Assembly: GCF_000284035.1 (NCBI RefSeq)
Contig: NC_016887.1
Coordinates: forward strand, 4,092,001 to 4,156,000
Length of the DNA: 64,000 bases
Direction: 5' to 3'
Source of the DNA: Nocardia cyriacigeorgica GUH-2
GTDB taxonomy: Bacteria; Actinomycetota; Actinomycetes; Mycobacteriales; Mycobacteriaceae
The notes below the pieces were generated by a model that did no database searches, had not been told where the DNA came from, and saw only the letters and a program-made list of their open reading frames with translations. The position numbers and the translations under genes were made by a program. This document shows positions 17,544 through 25,812 of the stretch, piece after piece. Each line of letters starts with the position of its first letter. Positions within the stretch are counted from its first letter, which is position 1.

Positions 17544-18428
17544 TCAGGGATTGACGGGTGAGAGTTCGGCGGGCCCCCATCGCAGCGGACCCGCCGCGGT
17601 GTCGACGACCTCGGTGACGGTGAATTCGATCGAGCACTGCGCACCGGCGGCGAAGGTGTCCGGTTTCCAGGACAATTCGGCGGTCCCGGTGAGTTGCAAA
17701 CTGCCCCCGGTGGTCCAGTTGGGCACCAGGATGCCGCAGCGGGGGTCGATCGCGATATTGCCGAGGGTCATGAACATCGAGTTGCCGCGATAGTCCGGCC
17801 AGCGCAGTCGGGTGGGTGAGAGTACCTCGACGAAGCCTGGGTTGCCGCCGCGATGGGAGGCGTCGGCATTACCTTCGGCATCCGCCGTGGCGAGGAAAAA
17901 GGTGTCGGCCTCGGCGATGGCGACGCGCTGTCGCTCGTCCAATGCGACAGCGCGCCGTGGTGCGGCGACCGCGCCCGGGTCGTATGAGCGGATCTCCCTG
18001 CGCGAGATGTATTTCGGGCAATTCGAATACACCTGATCGGTGGCGATGCGCAGGCCGTCGCTCTCGGCCGAAGCGGTGCCGTTGACGCGCATCCGCCGGC
18101 GTCGCTGGGGTTGCAGCGCGATCATGCCGATGCGGATGTCGCGTGAGGCGGCCTCGTGCAGCGGGTCGCCGGCCGCGGGCCGGGTGTCGACCAGCACGGT
18201 CTCCGGGCCCGCCGCGCGCAGGAACCCCGGCGGTCCGGCCAGTTGACTCGCCCACATCCGGCCCTCGTTGTCGGCGGCGCCGACCACGACCATCGACTGC
18301 TCGGACAGGAAGTCCGCGGCGACGGCCGGGATATCGCGGCGGATCATCCGGCCGACCCGTGCGGCGATATCGGCCTGACCCATCCGCTGTTGCACCATGC
18401 GCTCCCCGGCGTGGAACGGCGTAGTCAC
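17544..18428 (-). CDS. Pyridoxamine-5'-phosphate-oxidase-like flavin protein
   Basis: Predicted FMN-binding split-barrel protein of 294 residues. The first half (residues about 30-140) has a divergent barrel (SMVVVGAADNEGRMWASQL, VLVDTRP, IGMIALQP). The second half holds the clearer PPOX core: ADTFFLATADAEGNADASHRGG, LRWPDYRGNSMFMTLGNIAIDPRCGIL. This two-barrel layout fits the large PPOX family proteins, often linked to detoxification. The GTG at 18428 follows AAGGAGG. It lies between VOC and NTF2-like genes on one transcript; substrate unknown. Confidence 0.87.
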   Translation of the reverse strand: MTTPFHAGERMVQQRMGQADIAARVGRMIRRDIPAVAADFLSEQSMVVVGAADNEGRMWASQLAGPPGFLRAAGPETVLVDTRPAAGDPLHEAASRDIRIGMIALQPQRRRRMRVNGTASAESDGLRIATDQVYSNCPKYISRREIRSYDPGAVAAPRRAVALDERQRVAIAEADTFFLATADAEGNADASHRGGNPGFVEVLSPTRLRWPDYRGNSMFMTLGNIAIDPRCGILVPNWTTGGSLQLTGTAELSWKPDTFAAGAQCSIEFTVTEVVDTAAGPLRWGPAELSPVNP

Positions 18429-18468
18429 GAGTACCTCCTTCGGTGTCCGAGCAGTCGATCGCGGTTGA

Positions 18469-18921
18469 TCAGAAGAAGCCGCAGGTGGGGGCGGCGCCAC
18501 TCGGCGCGGGCGCGGATTCGGCACCGGTGGGCGCGTAGACCTCGAGCCGGATTCCGTCCGGGTCGGTGAAGAAGATGCCGCCGGAGGCGGTGCCTTCGCC
18601 GTGCGCCACCACACCGTCGTGGGCGAAGTCCACCGACAGCTCCCGCAGGGTCGCCTCTACCGTTCGGACCTCGTCGATGGTGTCGACCTGGAACGAAAGG
18701 TGGTGCAGTCCGGGGCTGGTGGTGACGAAGGTGCCGTCACTCTGCTGCCACAGCGTCAGCACCAAAGTGCCGCCGGCGCCCAGGAAGGCCCATTTCCGGC
18801 TGTCGTCGGTGCTGGCCGCCAATTGCTCGAAGCCGAGGGCGCGGCGGTAGAAGTCGACCGAACGGGTCAGGTCGGAGACGTTGAGCCCGATGTGGCCGGT
18901 GGCGAGCTGGGGCATGGTCAT
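18469..18921 (-). CDS. VOC-family (glyoxalase/bleomycin-resistance) protein
   Basis: Metal-dependent VOC superfamily protein of 150 residues with two beta-alpha-beta-beta-beta units: HIGLNVSDLTRSVDFYRRALGF opens the first and LHHLSFQVDTIDEV the second, with IFFTDPDGIRLEVY closing it. His and Glu at the usual metal positions (H10, the H of LHH, and the E of LEVY) are present. The reaction cannot be assigned; members include dioxygenases, glyoxalases and binding proteins. It is the first gene of a three-gene operon facing a CGNR regulator. The ATG follows GAGGAGG. Confidence 0.88.
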   Translation of the reverse strand: MTMPQLATGHIGLNVSDLTRSVDFYRRALGFEQLAASTDDSRKWAFLGAGGTLVLTLWQQSDGTFVTTSPGLHHLSFQVDTIDEVRTVEATLRELSVDFAHDGVVAHGEGTASGGIFFTDPDGIRLEVYAPTGAESAPAPSGAAPTCGFF

Positions 18922-18970
18922 GGTTCCTCCTCGGAATGGTCGAACCGTCGTAATTTGTTTGAATGGTTAG

Positions 18971-19000
18971 AACTTAAAGACACAGACCTCCCGGTGTCAA
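18971..19000 (-). promoter_or_regulatory. Promoter of the VOC-PPOX-NTF2 operon
   Basis: Minus-strand TTGACA (19000-18995), 18 bases, TAAGTT (18976-18971). The transcript would start some 40 bases before the VOC start. The region is AT-rich against the 70% G+C background and holds two GTTAGAA direct repeats (18966-18972 and 19022-19028). Confidence 0.5.
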
Positions 19001-19005
19001 CCGTC

Positions 19006-19017
19006 TAAAATATTTTA
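19006..19017. promoter_or_regulatory. AT-only palindrome in divergent promoter region
   Basis: TAAAATATTTTA, a perfect 12-base palindrome without G or C, sits between the VOC operon and the CGNR gene, next to the -35 box of the VOC promoter. It is a good candidate binding site for the neighbouring CGNR regulator. Confidence 0.4.
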
Positions 19018-19074
19018 AGTAGTTAGAAGGAGGTGGTTGTCACGTTCGGTCGTCGTGAGCCGTTACCCTCAGGC

Positions 19075-19590
19075 ATGCTCGATCCACGCCCTCACCTCGG
19101 TGAACCCCTGGCCTTGGATCTGCTGAACACCCGCTGGGTGAGCGACGGACCACAGGATCTGCTCATCGATGTGGCCGGGTTGCGGATCTGGTTGGCGAGT
19201 GCCGGGCTGGCCGATCGCGCCGACGCGGACGCCGCCACGCTGGAGGCGGTGCGCGCCGCGCGCGCGGCCATCTACGACACCGTCCGCCACGGCCGCCGCG
19301 ACGCACTCAATGAGGTGCTCGAGCACGGCCGGATCCGTCGCACGCTCGCCGAGGCCGGACCCGTCGACGCGCCCGAGGTCACCGATCCGGTCTGGCTGCC
19401 CGGCTGGCTGGCCGCCGACGACCTGCTGCGCCTGCTGGCCACGTCCCCCGACCGCATCCGCCAGTGCGCGCACCCCGATTGCGTGCTGTTCTTCTACGAC
19501 ACCTCCAAGAACGGCACCCGCCGCTGGCACTCCATGGCCACCTGCGGCAACCGCACCAAGGCCGCGCGCCATTACGCCAAGAAGTCCTGA
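19075..19590 (+). CDS. CGNR zinc-finger (ABATE-domain) regulator
   Basis: Predicted transcription regulator of about 171 residues. It has an N-terminal ABATE domain (GEPLALDLLNTRW) and a C-terminal CGNR treble-clef zinc finger: CAHPDC, then HSMATCGNRTKAARHYAKK. The ATG at 19075 matches the usual N-terminus. The frame is open back to a GTG at 19033, but that start would overlap its own AAGGAGG, so it would be atypical. It is divergent from the VOC-PPOX-NTF2 operon across an AT-rich region and is the likely regulator of that operon. Confidence 0.87.
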   Translation: MLDPRPHLGEPLALDLLNTRWVSDGPQDLLIDVAGLRIWLASAGLADRADADAATLEAVRAARAAIYDTVRHGRRDALNEVLEHGRIRRTLAEAGPVDAPEVTDPVWLPGWLAADDLLRLLATSPDRIRQCAHPDCVLFFYDTSKNGTRRWHSMATCGNRTKAARHYAKKS

Positions 19591-19598
19591 TCCGGCGC

Positions 19599-20330
19599 TC
19601 AGAACAGTTCGTCGAGCAGCCGGTAGTAGTCGAGCTTGCGCTGATCCGGTTCACCGAGCCCGTACGCGGTGAAGAACTCCCCGACCTCGCCGGCGCCGAA
19701 GTCCTCTCGCAGATCCCGCGCGGCCAGCGCGAGATCACGGTAACGATCGGCCACCCCGAGCGCACCGACGTCGATCAGGATGCCGCCCTCGAGCACGTTC
19801 GCCGGCGTGAAATCACCATGCGCGACAACCAGATCCTCGTCCTCCGGCTGCTCGTCGAACAGCCGCCGCAGCACCTGCTCGGGCGTCAACGGGTTGTCGT
19901 CGTCGAAATCGTCCGCATCCACCGAACCCTCGAGCACCCGCCTGCGAGCCTTCGGCAGCATCACCTCGAGCCGCCCATCGAATGGGCATCCAGCGACAGG
20001 CACCCCGTGCAATCCCCGCAGCACCTCCCCCATCACAGCACCGGCTCGCCCACGCCGCCGCGCCAGACTCGGCACCCCCATATCCGCCAGCACCAGCACG
20101 TCCTCGTCGAACGCCGCCACTTCGGGTACAGAAATGTCGCGCCCGGCCAGCCAACGCAACCGTTCGTACTCCGCAATGGCCTCCGGGCCCCGTTTGACCC
20201 AATAGCCGCCGGCGAAGACGACACCGCCGCTCAATCCCTCGTGCTCTTCCGACCAGCTCGGCGATTCGCCGAGGAGAGCCGCGACGGCCGGCGGCAGCGG
20301 CGCATCCCAGCCGGCCGGTGCGGCGCTCAC
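19599..20330 (-). CDS. APH(3')-like aminoglycoside phosphotransferase
   Basis: Protein-kinase-like phosphotransferase of 243 residues. The catalytic loop is HGDFTPANVL and the metal-binding region IDVGALGVADRYRDLALAARDL. With the final YYRLLDELF these closely follow the C-terminal motifs of APH(3') kanamycin/neomycin kinases, although this protein is about 20 residues shorter than typical APH(3'). The early VKRGPEAIAEYERLRWL carries the nucleotide-binding Lys and Glu. The GTG at 20330 overlaps the upstream DUF3046 stop by four bases. Resistance is possible but unproven; a housekeeping small-molecule kinase is the alternative. Confidence 0.85.
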   Translation of the reverse strand: MSAAPAGWDAPLPPAVAALLGESPSWSEEHEGLSGGVVFAGGYWVKRGPEAIAEYERLRWLAGRDISVPEVAAFDEDVLVLADMGVPSLARRRGRAGAVMGEVLRGLHGVPVAGCPFDGRLEVMLPKARRRVLEGSVDADDFDDDNPLTPEQVLRRLFDEQPEDEDLVVAHGDFTPANVLEGGILIDVGALGVADRYRDLALAARDLREDFGAGEVGEFFTAYGLGEPDQRKLDYYRLLDELF

Positions 20331-20521
20331 CAGCGGGAGCGGGGGACGTCGAATTCGGCGCAGAGGGCGCGCCAGACTTCGCGGGGGTCGACGCCGGCTT
20401 CGATGGCGGCGGCGCCGGTTCGGCCGCCTAGGGAGGGGATGACGTGGTCGGTGAGGAGGGTGTCGCCGCGGGACACACCGAACTCGGTGTGCAACAGCTC
20501 CTGGAATTCGGTCAATCGCAC
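20327..20521 (-). CDS. DUF3046 small protein
   Basis: Small helical protein of 64 residues, unknown function, matching the DUF3046 family found near recA in mycobacteria. Typical features are MRLTEFQELLHTEFG at the N-terminus, LLTDHVIPSLGGRTGAAAIEAG in the middle and VWRALCAEFDVPRSRW at the end. Its stop overlaps the APH-like gene. It is small and conserved in position, so it is likely a real actinobacterial core gene. Confidence 0.9.
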   Translation of the reverse strand: MRLTEFQELLHTEFGVSRGDTLLTDHVIPSLGGRTGAAAIEAGVDPREVWRALCAEFDVPRSRW

Positions 20522-20563
20522 CGTGCCGAAGATACCCGTGTGCGCGCGGCGGGGCAGGTGGGG

Positions 20564-21721
20564 TCAGCGGGCGGTGGCGAGGACGGTGTGACAGACCTCG
20601 ACCGGGTCGGTCACCACCGACAGGCCCGCGGCGGCTTGGGCGGCGGAGGCGGCGAAACCGGGTTCGGACAGCACGCGCAGGACGGCCTCGCGGACGGCGT
20701 CGGCGGTGAGCGGGCGCACCAGCAGCGAACTGCCGTGGCGGGCGGCGCGATTGGCCAGCTCCCATTGGTCACCGCCGCCGGGCACCGTCACCACGGGCAC
20801 ACCGGCCGTCAGCGATTTGGCGAGCAGTCCGTGACCGCCGCCGCCGACCACGACGGAGGCATGGCGCAGCAGCTCGTCCTGGCGGCCGAGGCCCGCGGTG
20901 GCCCAGGGCGGCAGGTCGGCGGGCGGTTCGTCCAGCATCGACACCGCCACTCGCACACCGGTACCGTCCAGCCCGGCCAGCACCGTCTCCACCATGCCGG
21001 CGACACCGGTATGCGCGGTGGACGGCGCCACCATCACCAGCGGACCGTCACCGGGCGGCAGCTCGAGCACCGCATCGGTCGGCTCCCACAGCAACGGCCC
21101 GACCAGATGCGCGATCTCCGGCCAGTCCGGACGCGGCACCTCCAGAGCAGGCAGGGTCGCGATCAGCCGGGCGATCGGACCCGGGTCCTCCCCCGGCAGC
21201 CCGACGCTCTCCCGGGCCCGCGCCCGCTGGCGGCGACCCTGTTCGATGGCGCGCGCGGTCATCGCGCGCAAGAATCCGTCACGCATCCGGCCGCGCAGTC
21301 CGGTGCCCGGTGCGAGCCCACTGCCGATGGGTGGCAGCGCCTTCGAGGGCAGATACAGCGGATGCGGCGACAGCTCCACCCACGGCACGCCGAGCCGTTC
21401 GGCCGCCATCCCGCCGCCGGCGGTCAGCACATCGGAGACCACCAGTTCCGGCAGCATCGCGCTGAGCTCGGGCAGGATCTCGGTCGAAATGTGCGCGGCG
21501 CGTTCATGGATGCGCTGCCCGGCATCGCCATCGTCATCGATCTCGCGCGGTGCCAGCCCTTTGAGCCTGCGCACCCCGATGCCGGCGGCCCGAGCCGCCT
21601 CGAACCAGCGTGGCCCGGTGAACAGCACCGGCTCGTCACCGGCGGCGGCGAAGCGCAGGCACAGCGCGATAGCGGGGAACGCGTGACCCGGATCCGGGCC
21701 TGCGACGACGGCTACTCGCAT
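20564..21721 (-). CDS. Glycosyltransferase of the MGT/GT-B type
   Basis: Predicted GT-B glycosyltransferase of 385 residues, like the alanine-rich transferase encoded beside recA in mycobacteria. The N-terminal lobe begins VAVVAGPDPGHAFPAIALC. The C-terminal lobe has the nucleotide-sugar block: ASVVVGGGGHGLLAKSLTAGVPVVTVPGGGDQW, the His/Gly/Gln pattern of the macrolide- and flavonoid-type GT1 family. The start chosen is the ATG at 21721, directly followed by the first strand; a GTG at 21739 is possible. Acceptor and donor sugars are unknown. Confidence 0.87.
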   Translation of the reverse strand: MRVAVVAGPDPGHAFPAIALCLRFAAAGDEPVLFTGPRWFEAARAAGIGVRRLKGLAPREIDDDGDAGQRIHERAAHISTEILPELSAMLPELVVSDVLTAGGGMAAERLGVPWVELSPHPLYLPSKALPPIGSGLAPGTGLRGRMRDGFLRAMTARAIEQGRRQRARARESVGLPGEDPGPIARLIATLPALEVPRPDWPEIAHLVGPLLWEPTDAVLELPPGDGPLVMVAPSTAHTGVAGMVETVLAGLDGTGVRVAVSMLDEPPADLPPWATAGLGRQDELLRHASVVVGGGGHGLLAKSLTAGVPVVTVPGGGDQWELANRAARHGSSLLVRPLTADAVREAVLRVLSEPGFAASAAQAAAGLSVVTDPVEVCHTVLATAR

Positions 21722-21768
21722 CCGCCCAGCCTGCCACACCGCTCAACGGCGTCGACCGCGCCCGGTGC

Positions 21769-22488
21769 TCAGCCGCGGAAGTGAAACAGCTCGAACCCCA
21801 CCGCGCGCTCGGCGGGGAACCCGTCGATACGTCCGGCGGTCATGTCGAGCACGGCCCGCACCTGGTCGGCGACCGGCTCATCGCTCAATGCCTCGAGGTA
21901 GCGGCGGTGCTCGGCCAGCGAGGCCTCGGCCTTGTCGACGGTGTCGGTGACGTCGACCGCATGGGTCATCTTCGGCCCCACCACCGCCGCCCAGCGCGGG
22001 GTCCACGGCTCGAGTTCGGCCAGTTCCCGGAAGATCCACTCATTGCCCGCGTCCGAGACCGCGTCCAGCGCGGCCCGGCCGACGGCGCGGTGATCGGCGC
22101 TGTTGACGTATCCGGGCGCCCAGACATCGCCGAAGTTGAACAGCACCACCATGTCCGGGCGGTGCCGCCGGATCGCGGCGGCCAGATCGCGGCGCAAGGC
22201 CAGGCTCTCCTCGACCCGCCCGTCAGGGTAACCGAGGAATTCGACCTCGCTGACGCCGACAACGGCCGCCGAGGCGATCTCCTCACCTTCGCGCAGCGGC
22301 CCGGCATCCGCGGGGGCCATGCCCGCGATCCCGGCCTCACCCGAGGTGGCCAGGACGTAGCGAATGTCCTTGCCCTGTCCGGTCCAGCGGGCCACGGCCG
22401 CGGCGGCGCCGTATTCGATGTCGTCGGGATGCGCGACGATCACCAAGCCGCGCTGCCAGTCCTCCGGTAGCTGCTCCATACCCGCCAT
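21769..22488 (-). CDS. PIG-L family deacetylase
   Basis: Zinc-dependent LmbE/PIG-L deacetylase of 239 residues. The metal motif AHPDDIEYG lies near residue 19 and the third ligand is in SADHRAVGRAA near residue 130. This family includes MshB and mycothiol S-conjugate amidase, as well as enzymes of sugar and antibiotic metabolism; length and motifs alone do not tell which. The Asp-Asp of the HPDD block and the downstream His are intact, so it is probably active. No operon partner is evident. Confidence 0.92.
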   Translation of the reverse strand: MAGMEQLPEDWQRGLVIVAHPDDIEYGAAAAVARWTGQGKDIRYVLATSGEAGIAGMAPADAGPLREGEEIASAAVVGVSEVEFLGYPDGRVEESLALRRDLAAAIRRHRPDMVVLFNFGDVWAPGYVNSADHRAVGRAALDAVSDAGNEWIFRELAELEPWTPRWAAVVGPKMTHAVDVTDTVDKAEASLAEHRRYLEALSDEPVADQVRAVLDMTAGRIDGFPAERAVGFELFHFRG

Positions 22489-22514
22489 TCAAACACGGAC
22501 GCCGAGACGACAAC

Positions 22515-22552
22515 GGGCCGTGCGTCTTCCGTCTCGGGAAGTCGCACGGCCC
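22515..22552 (-). terminator. Hairpin downstream of the small membrane gene
   Basis: Ten-base-pair outer stem (GGGCCGTGCG with its complement), a T-T mismatch, then a five-base-pair inner stem (CTTCC/GGAAG) and a six-base loop. It follows the gene ending at 22570 and precedes the PIG-L gene. No T tract follows, so termination efficiency is uncertain. Confidence 0.55.
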
Positions 22553-22569
22553 GGTCGGCACGTTGCGGA

Positions 22570-22743
22570 TCAGAGTTTGCTCACGGTGTTGTCCCCCGAA
22601 CCCGACACCGCCTTGTACAGCAGGTAGAGGCCGAACACCACGGCGCTGATCACCAGGATCGGAAACAGGCCCTTGATCAACGCACCGATGACGGCCAGTG
22701 CGATCCAGACAACGGCGACCACGCCGATGATCTTCCACAGCAT
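22570..22743 (-). CDS. Small membrane protein (57 aa)
   Basis: Short hydrophobic protein with two predicted transmembrane helices (IIGVVAVVWIALAVIGALI and PILVISAVVFGLYLLYKAV) and a polar tail. The ATG at 22743 follows a GGGAGGC ribosome site, which marks the correct start; 14 further codons upstream are open but lack one. It is not recognised beyond being a small membrane protein of the kind common in actinobacteria. Confidence 0.75.
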   Translation of the reverse strand: MLWKIIGVVAVVWIALAVIGALIKGLFPILVISAVVFGLYLLYKAVSGSGDNTVSKL

Positions 22744-22863
22744 TTCGTGCCTCCCAGCAATTCGTCGTACTTGCGAGCATGGCACCGGGATGGCGATAAA
22801 TCACCAGGTGAGAGCCGATATCGGGGTGAAGTTCAGGGTTCACCCCGAGCCCACCGCGGGTCG

Positions 22864-23544
22864 TCACCCCTGATCGGCGCGATCCAGCGGCGCGTGCGGA
22901 TCGAGAACCACGCCGACCGTGCGCAGGTGGTTGTCGATCAGCAGCCACGCCTGGGTGGTGAGCAACTCCACCAACTCCTCGCGCGAGGTGTCGCGGTAGG
23001 ACAGCCACCACTGAACGGTGGCGTCGGTGAGGCCGAGCAGGGCGACGACCAGCCGGTCCGCGGCCACCGGATCGGCGTCGAAACGCGGGATGTAGCGCAC
23101 CGCGGCCGCGGAGATCTCGGCAGCGAACGCACTGCCACCGACGCGCGGCATGTCCTTGCCCCGGTAGTAGTTGCGGCCGAGCAGGAAGCGATACAGGTTC
23201 GGATGCTCGCCGGCCCAGGTGACATGCGCCATGACGGGAGCGCGGATGGCGTCGAGCGGCGTGCCGTCGACGACGAGGGCCGCGCGGATCCGCTCGGTGA
23301 TCTCCAGGTGCGCGCGCTTGGCCACGGCCCAGTCGAGTTCGGCCTTGCTGGCGAAGTGGCGGTAGAAGTGGGTGCGGTTGAGACCGGCGCGGTCGGCGAT
23401 CTGGCCGGTCAGCGCGTCGGGGCCGTGTTCGGCGATGGCGGCGATGGCGGCGTCGACGATCGCGGCGCGGCGTTCATCGCGCGCCGCCGAGTCCGATCCC
23501 GAACGCCGGGTCTCGGCGGTATCCGTCCATCGCTGTCGTTCCAC
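22864..23544 (-). CDS. TetR-family transcriptional regulator
   Basis: Regulator of 226 residues. The N-terminal helix-turn-helix lies at about residues 30-75 (IVDAAIAAIAEHGPDALTGQIADRAGLNRTHFYRHFASKAEL, split here by its turn). The rest is the helical ligand and dimer domain. It starts with GTG at 23544 and is divergent from the acyl-CoA dehydrogenase gene at 23681. A 16-base palindrome lies between the two starts, so it probably represses both itself and that gene, responding to an acyl-CoA or similar ligand; this is inference from context. Confidence 0.9.
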   Translation of the reverse strand: MERQRWTDTAETRRSGSDSAARDERRAAIVDAAIAAIAEHGPDALTGQIADRAGLNRTHFYRHFASKAELDWAVAKRAHLEITERIRAALVVDGTPLDAIRAPVMAHVTWAGEHPNLYRFLLGRNYYRGKDMPRVGGSAFAAEISAAAVRYIPRFDADPVAADRLVVALLGLTDATVQWWLSYRDTSREELVELLTTQAWLLIDNHLRTVGVVLDPHAPLDRADQG

Positions 23545-23596
23545 GTCGCGTCACGCTATCGCAGGTCGGGGCCGGATCGCCGAAGGTGGGGCTTGT

Positions 23597-23612
23597 CACA
23601 CCGGCCGGTGTG
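23597..23612. promoter_or_regulatory. Palindromic operator between TetR and acyl-CoA dehydrogenase
   Basis: CACACCGGCCGGTGTG, a perfect 16-base palindrome, 53 bases before the tetR start and 69 bases before the dehydrogenase start. A weaker dyad CGTTA-N7-TAACG follows about 15 bases later. The palindrome is the best TetR site candidate. Confidence 0.6.
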
Positions 23613-23680
23613 GGACACACTGTACCCGTTATTCCCGGTAACGAATACCGTCCCGGGGCCGCTCAACGGGAGGACACCCG

Positions 23681-24826
23681 ATGACCACCTACCGGTCGTG
23701 TTGGATGAACGAGGACCTCGACGCGCTGCGCGAGCTCGCGCGGGCCTTCTTCGAGAAGGAAGTCGCGCCCAACGTCGACAAGTACATCGAGCAGCACCAC
23801 GTCGACCGCGACCTGTGGAACAAGGCCGGTGAACTCGGACTGTTGTGCCTGTCGATCCCGGAGGAGTACGGCGGCGGTGGCGGCACCTTCGCCCACGAGG
23901 CCGTGCTGATCGAGGAGCAGGCCCGCGTCGTGGACACCGCATGGGGCCAGAGCCTGCACAACGGCATCGTGGCGCACTACCTGCTGGCCTACGGCACCGA
24001 AGAGCAGAAGCAGCAGTGGCTGCCGAAGATGGCCAGCGGCGAGGTCGTCGGCGCCATCGCGATGACCGAACCGGGCACCGGATCGGACCTGCAGAACGTC
24101 AAGACCAAGGCGATCCGTGACGGCGACGAGTACATCGTCAACGGGTCCAAGACCTTCATCACCAACGGCGCGCAGGCCGATCTGATCATCGTGGTGGTCA
24201 AGACCGACACCAGCCAGGGCGCCTCCGGCATCAGCCTGGTGCTGGTCGAGGCCGACCGGCCCGGCTTCCGGCGCGGGCGGGTGCTGGACAAGATCGGCCA
24301 GAAGGGTCAGGACACCTCGGAGCTGTTCTTCGAGGACGTGCGCATCCCGGTGAGCAACCTGCTCGGCACCGCCGAGGGCCAGGGCTTCATCCAGCTGATG
24401 CAGCAGCTGCCGCAGGAGCGGCTCATCATCGCCGTCGGCTCGGTCGCGGGCATGGAGGTCGCGCTCGAGCACACCCTGCGCTACACCAAGGAGCGCGAGG
24501 CGTTCGGCCGTCCGGTGTTCGGTTTCCAGAACACCAAGTTCAAGCTGGCCGAGGTGGCCACCGAGGCCAAGATCGCCCGAGTGTTCACCGACGATTGCAT
24601 CGCCAAGCACATCGCCGGCGAGCTCGACATCCCGACCGTCGCGATGGCCAAGTGGTGGACCACCGAGCGCGCCATGTCGGTGGCCAGCGAATGCCTGCAG
24701 CTGCACGGCGGATACGGCTACATGACCGAATACCCGATCTCGCGCATGTGGGTCGACAACCGCGTGCAGATGATCTACGCGGGCACCAACGAGATCATGA
24801 AGGAAATCATCGCCCGCTCCCTCTGA
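23681..24826 (+). CDS. Acyl-CoA dehydrogenase
   Basis: Complete 381-residue flavoprotein. It has the PEEYGGGG turn, MTEPGTGSDLQ near residue 128, SKTFITNG, then the C-terminal helical domain with REAFGRPVFGFQN, LHGGYGYMTEYPI, and YAGTNEIMKEII, where the Glu is at the place of the IVD-type catalytic base region. It closely resembles the truncated gene at the left window edge. A TetR regulator is encoded on the other strand; the palindrome between them suggests control by it. Chain length or branched substrate is not deducible. Confidence 0.95.
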   Translation: MTTYRSCWMNEDLDALRELARAFFEKEVAPNVDKYIEQHHVDRDLWNKAGELGLLCLSIPEEYGGGGGTFAHEAVLIEEQARVVDTAWGQSLHNGIVAHYLLAYGTEEQKQQWLPKMASGEVVGAIAMTEPGTGSDLQNVKTKAIRDGDEYIVNGSKTFITNGAQADLIIVVVKTDTSQGASGISLVLVEADRPGFRRGRVLDKIGQKGQDTSELFFEDVRIPVSNLLGTAEGQGFIQLMQQLPQERLIIAVGSVAGMEVALEHTLRYTKEREAFGRPVFGFQNTKFKLAEVATEAKIARVFTDDCIAKHIAGELDIPTVAMAKWWTTERAMSVASECLQLHGGYGYMTEYPISRMWVDNRVQMIYAGTNEIMKEIIARSL

Positions 24827-24848
24827 CCAGGGCATCGGAGACCGCGAT

Positions 24849-24883
24849 AAAGGGGCGCCGGACACTACTTCCGGCGCCCCTTT
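24849..24883 (+). terminator. Terminator after the acyl-CoA dehydrogenase
   Basis: Perfect 14-bp stem (AAAGGGGCGCCGGA and complement) with a seven-base loop, running into TTTCG. It lies 23 bases after the stop and also ahead of the convergent pspM end. Confidence 0.88.
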
Positions 24884-24936
24884 CGCTTCGTCTGTATGGC
24901 AGGGCCGCCCCGGGGCCAGAAGCTCGTGCTCGACGA

Positions 24937-25812
24937 TCAGCGCCCGTGCGGCGGCAGTGGCGCCGGTGCCTGCTTGTCAGCGATTTCGGTGAGCGCCTGG
25001 GCCCAGCCGTCGAGTCGGTCGGCAGCGTGCTGGAGTTCGGCGACGATGCCGTTGAACTGGTAGGCGACCACCGAGCTGTCCGGAACGGCGAGCACCCGGC
25101 CCGCGGCGGCGACGAGCTGTTCGTATTCGGCCACACCGGATTCCAGCCGTTGCACCGACACACCGGCGTTAGCGGTGAGCGAGGCGCCCGCCTGTGGATT
25201 GGTGCGGCCGACGGTGGCCGCGGCGCGTTCCATGGCGACGATATCGGCGGCCAGCGCATGCAGTGCTGCCGCGCCGGAGCGGGCGGTATCGAGCAAGTCG
25301 TCGAGTTCGTCGGGCGGTAGCCGCCGCGAGCGCGCGATCTGCGCGGCGAGATCGTGCATGGCCCGCTCGGCCTGCACCAGCCGCACGATCGGGGCCCGTG
25401 CCGCCGATCGCACACCCGGCGCCTTCCGCGCGATGAATGCCGCCTGCGGCAGCGGCTTTCCGCGCAGACGCAGATAGCGGCGCGCGCTGAGCGCGGTACC
25501 CGTCACCAGAGCCACCGCACCGCCACCGACGACGACAACGGCCCAGGCGGGGGCCGAGATGACCACCAGCCCAACCGTTCCCACCGTGGTCAGACCGGAG
25601 ACGGTGCCGAGCTGCATGCTGCGCCGGCGGGCGCGGCGGCGTTTGCGTAGTTCCCGTTCGCGCGGGTCGGCCCAGCGGCGCACCGCGACGAGTGCGTGCT
25701 CACCCATGTCCCGCAGCGTGTCCGGGAGGTTGGTGGCCTGCCCGGCGCCGAAGGCCGGTGCCCCGACGATGTTCATGCCGTCGACGCGGCCGCGTGAACC
25801 CTTGCGGCTCAT
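24937..25812 (-). CDS. pspM: Phage-shock envelope stress protein PspM
   Basis: Membrane protein of 291 residues matching the PspM partner of PspA in mycobacteria. After a short soluble start (VGAPAFGAGQATNLPDTL) there is a basic stretch, two adjacent transmembrane helices at about residues 72-112 (GLTTVGTVGLVVISAPAW, VVVVGGGAVALVTGTALSA) and a helical cytoplasmic tail. It follows pspA by about 127 bases on the same strand. It is thought to help anchor or control PspA at the membrane. The mycobacterial fourth gene, pspN, is not next to it here. Confidence 0.83.
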   Translation of the reverse strand: MSRKGSRGRVDGMNIVGAPAFGAGQATNLPDTLRDMGEHALVAVRRWADPRERELRKRRRARRRSMQLGTVSGLTTVGTVGLVVISAPAWAVVVVGGGAVALVTGTALSARRYLRLRGKPLPQAAFIARKAPGVRSAARAPIVRLVQAERAMHDLAAQIARSRRLPPDELDDLLDTARSGAAALHALAADIVAMERAAATVGRTNPQAGASLTANAGVSVQRLESGVAEYEQLVAAAGRVLAVPDSSVVAYQFNGIVAELQHAADRLDGWAQALTEIADKQAPAPLPPHGR

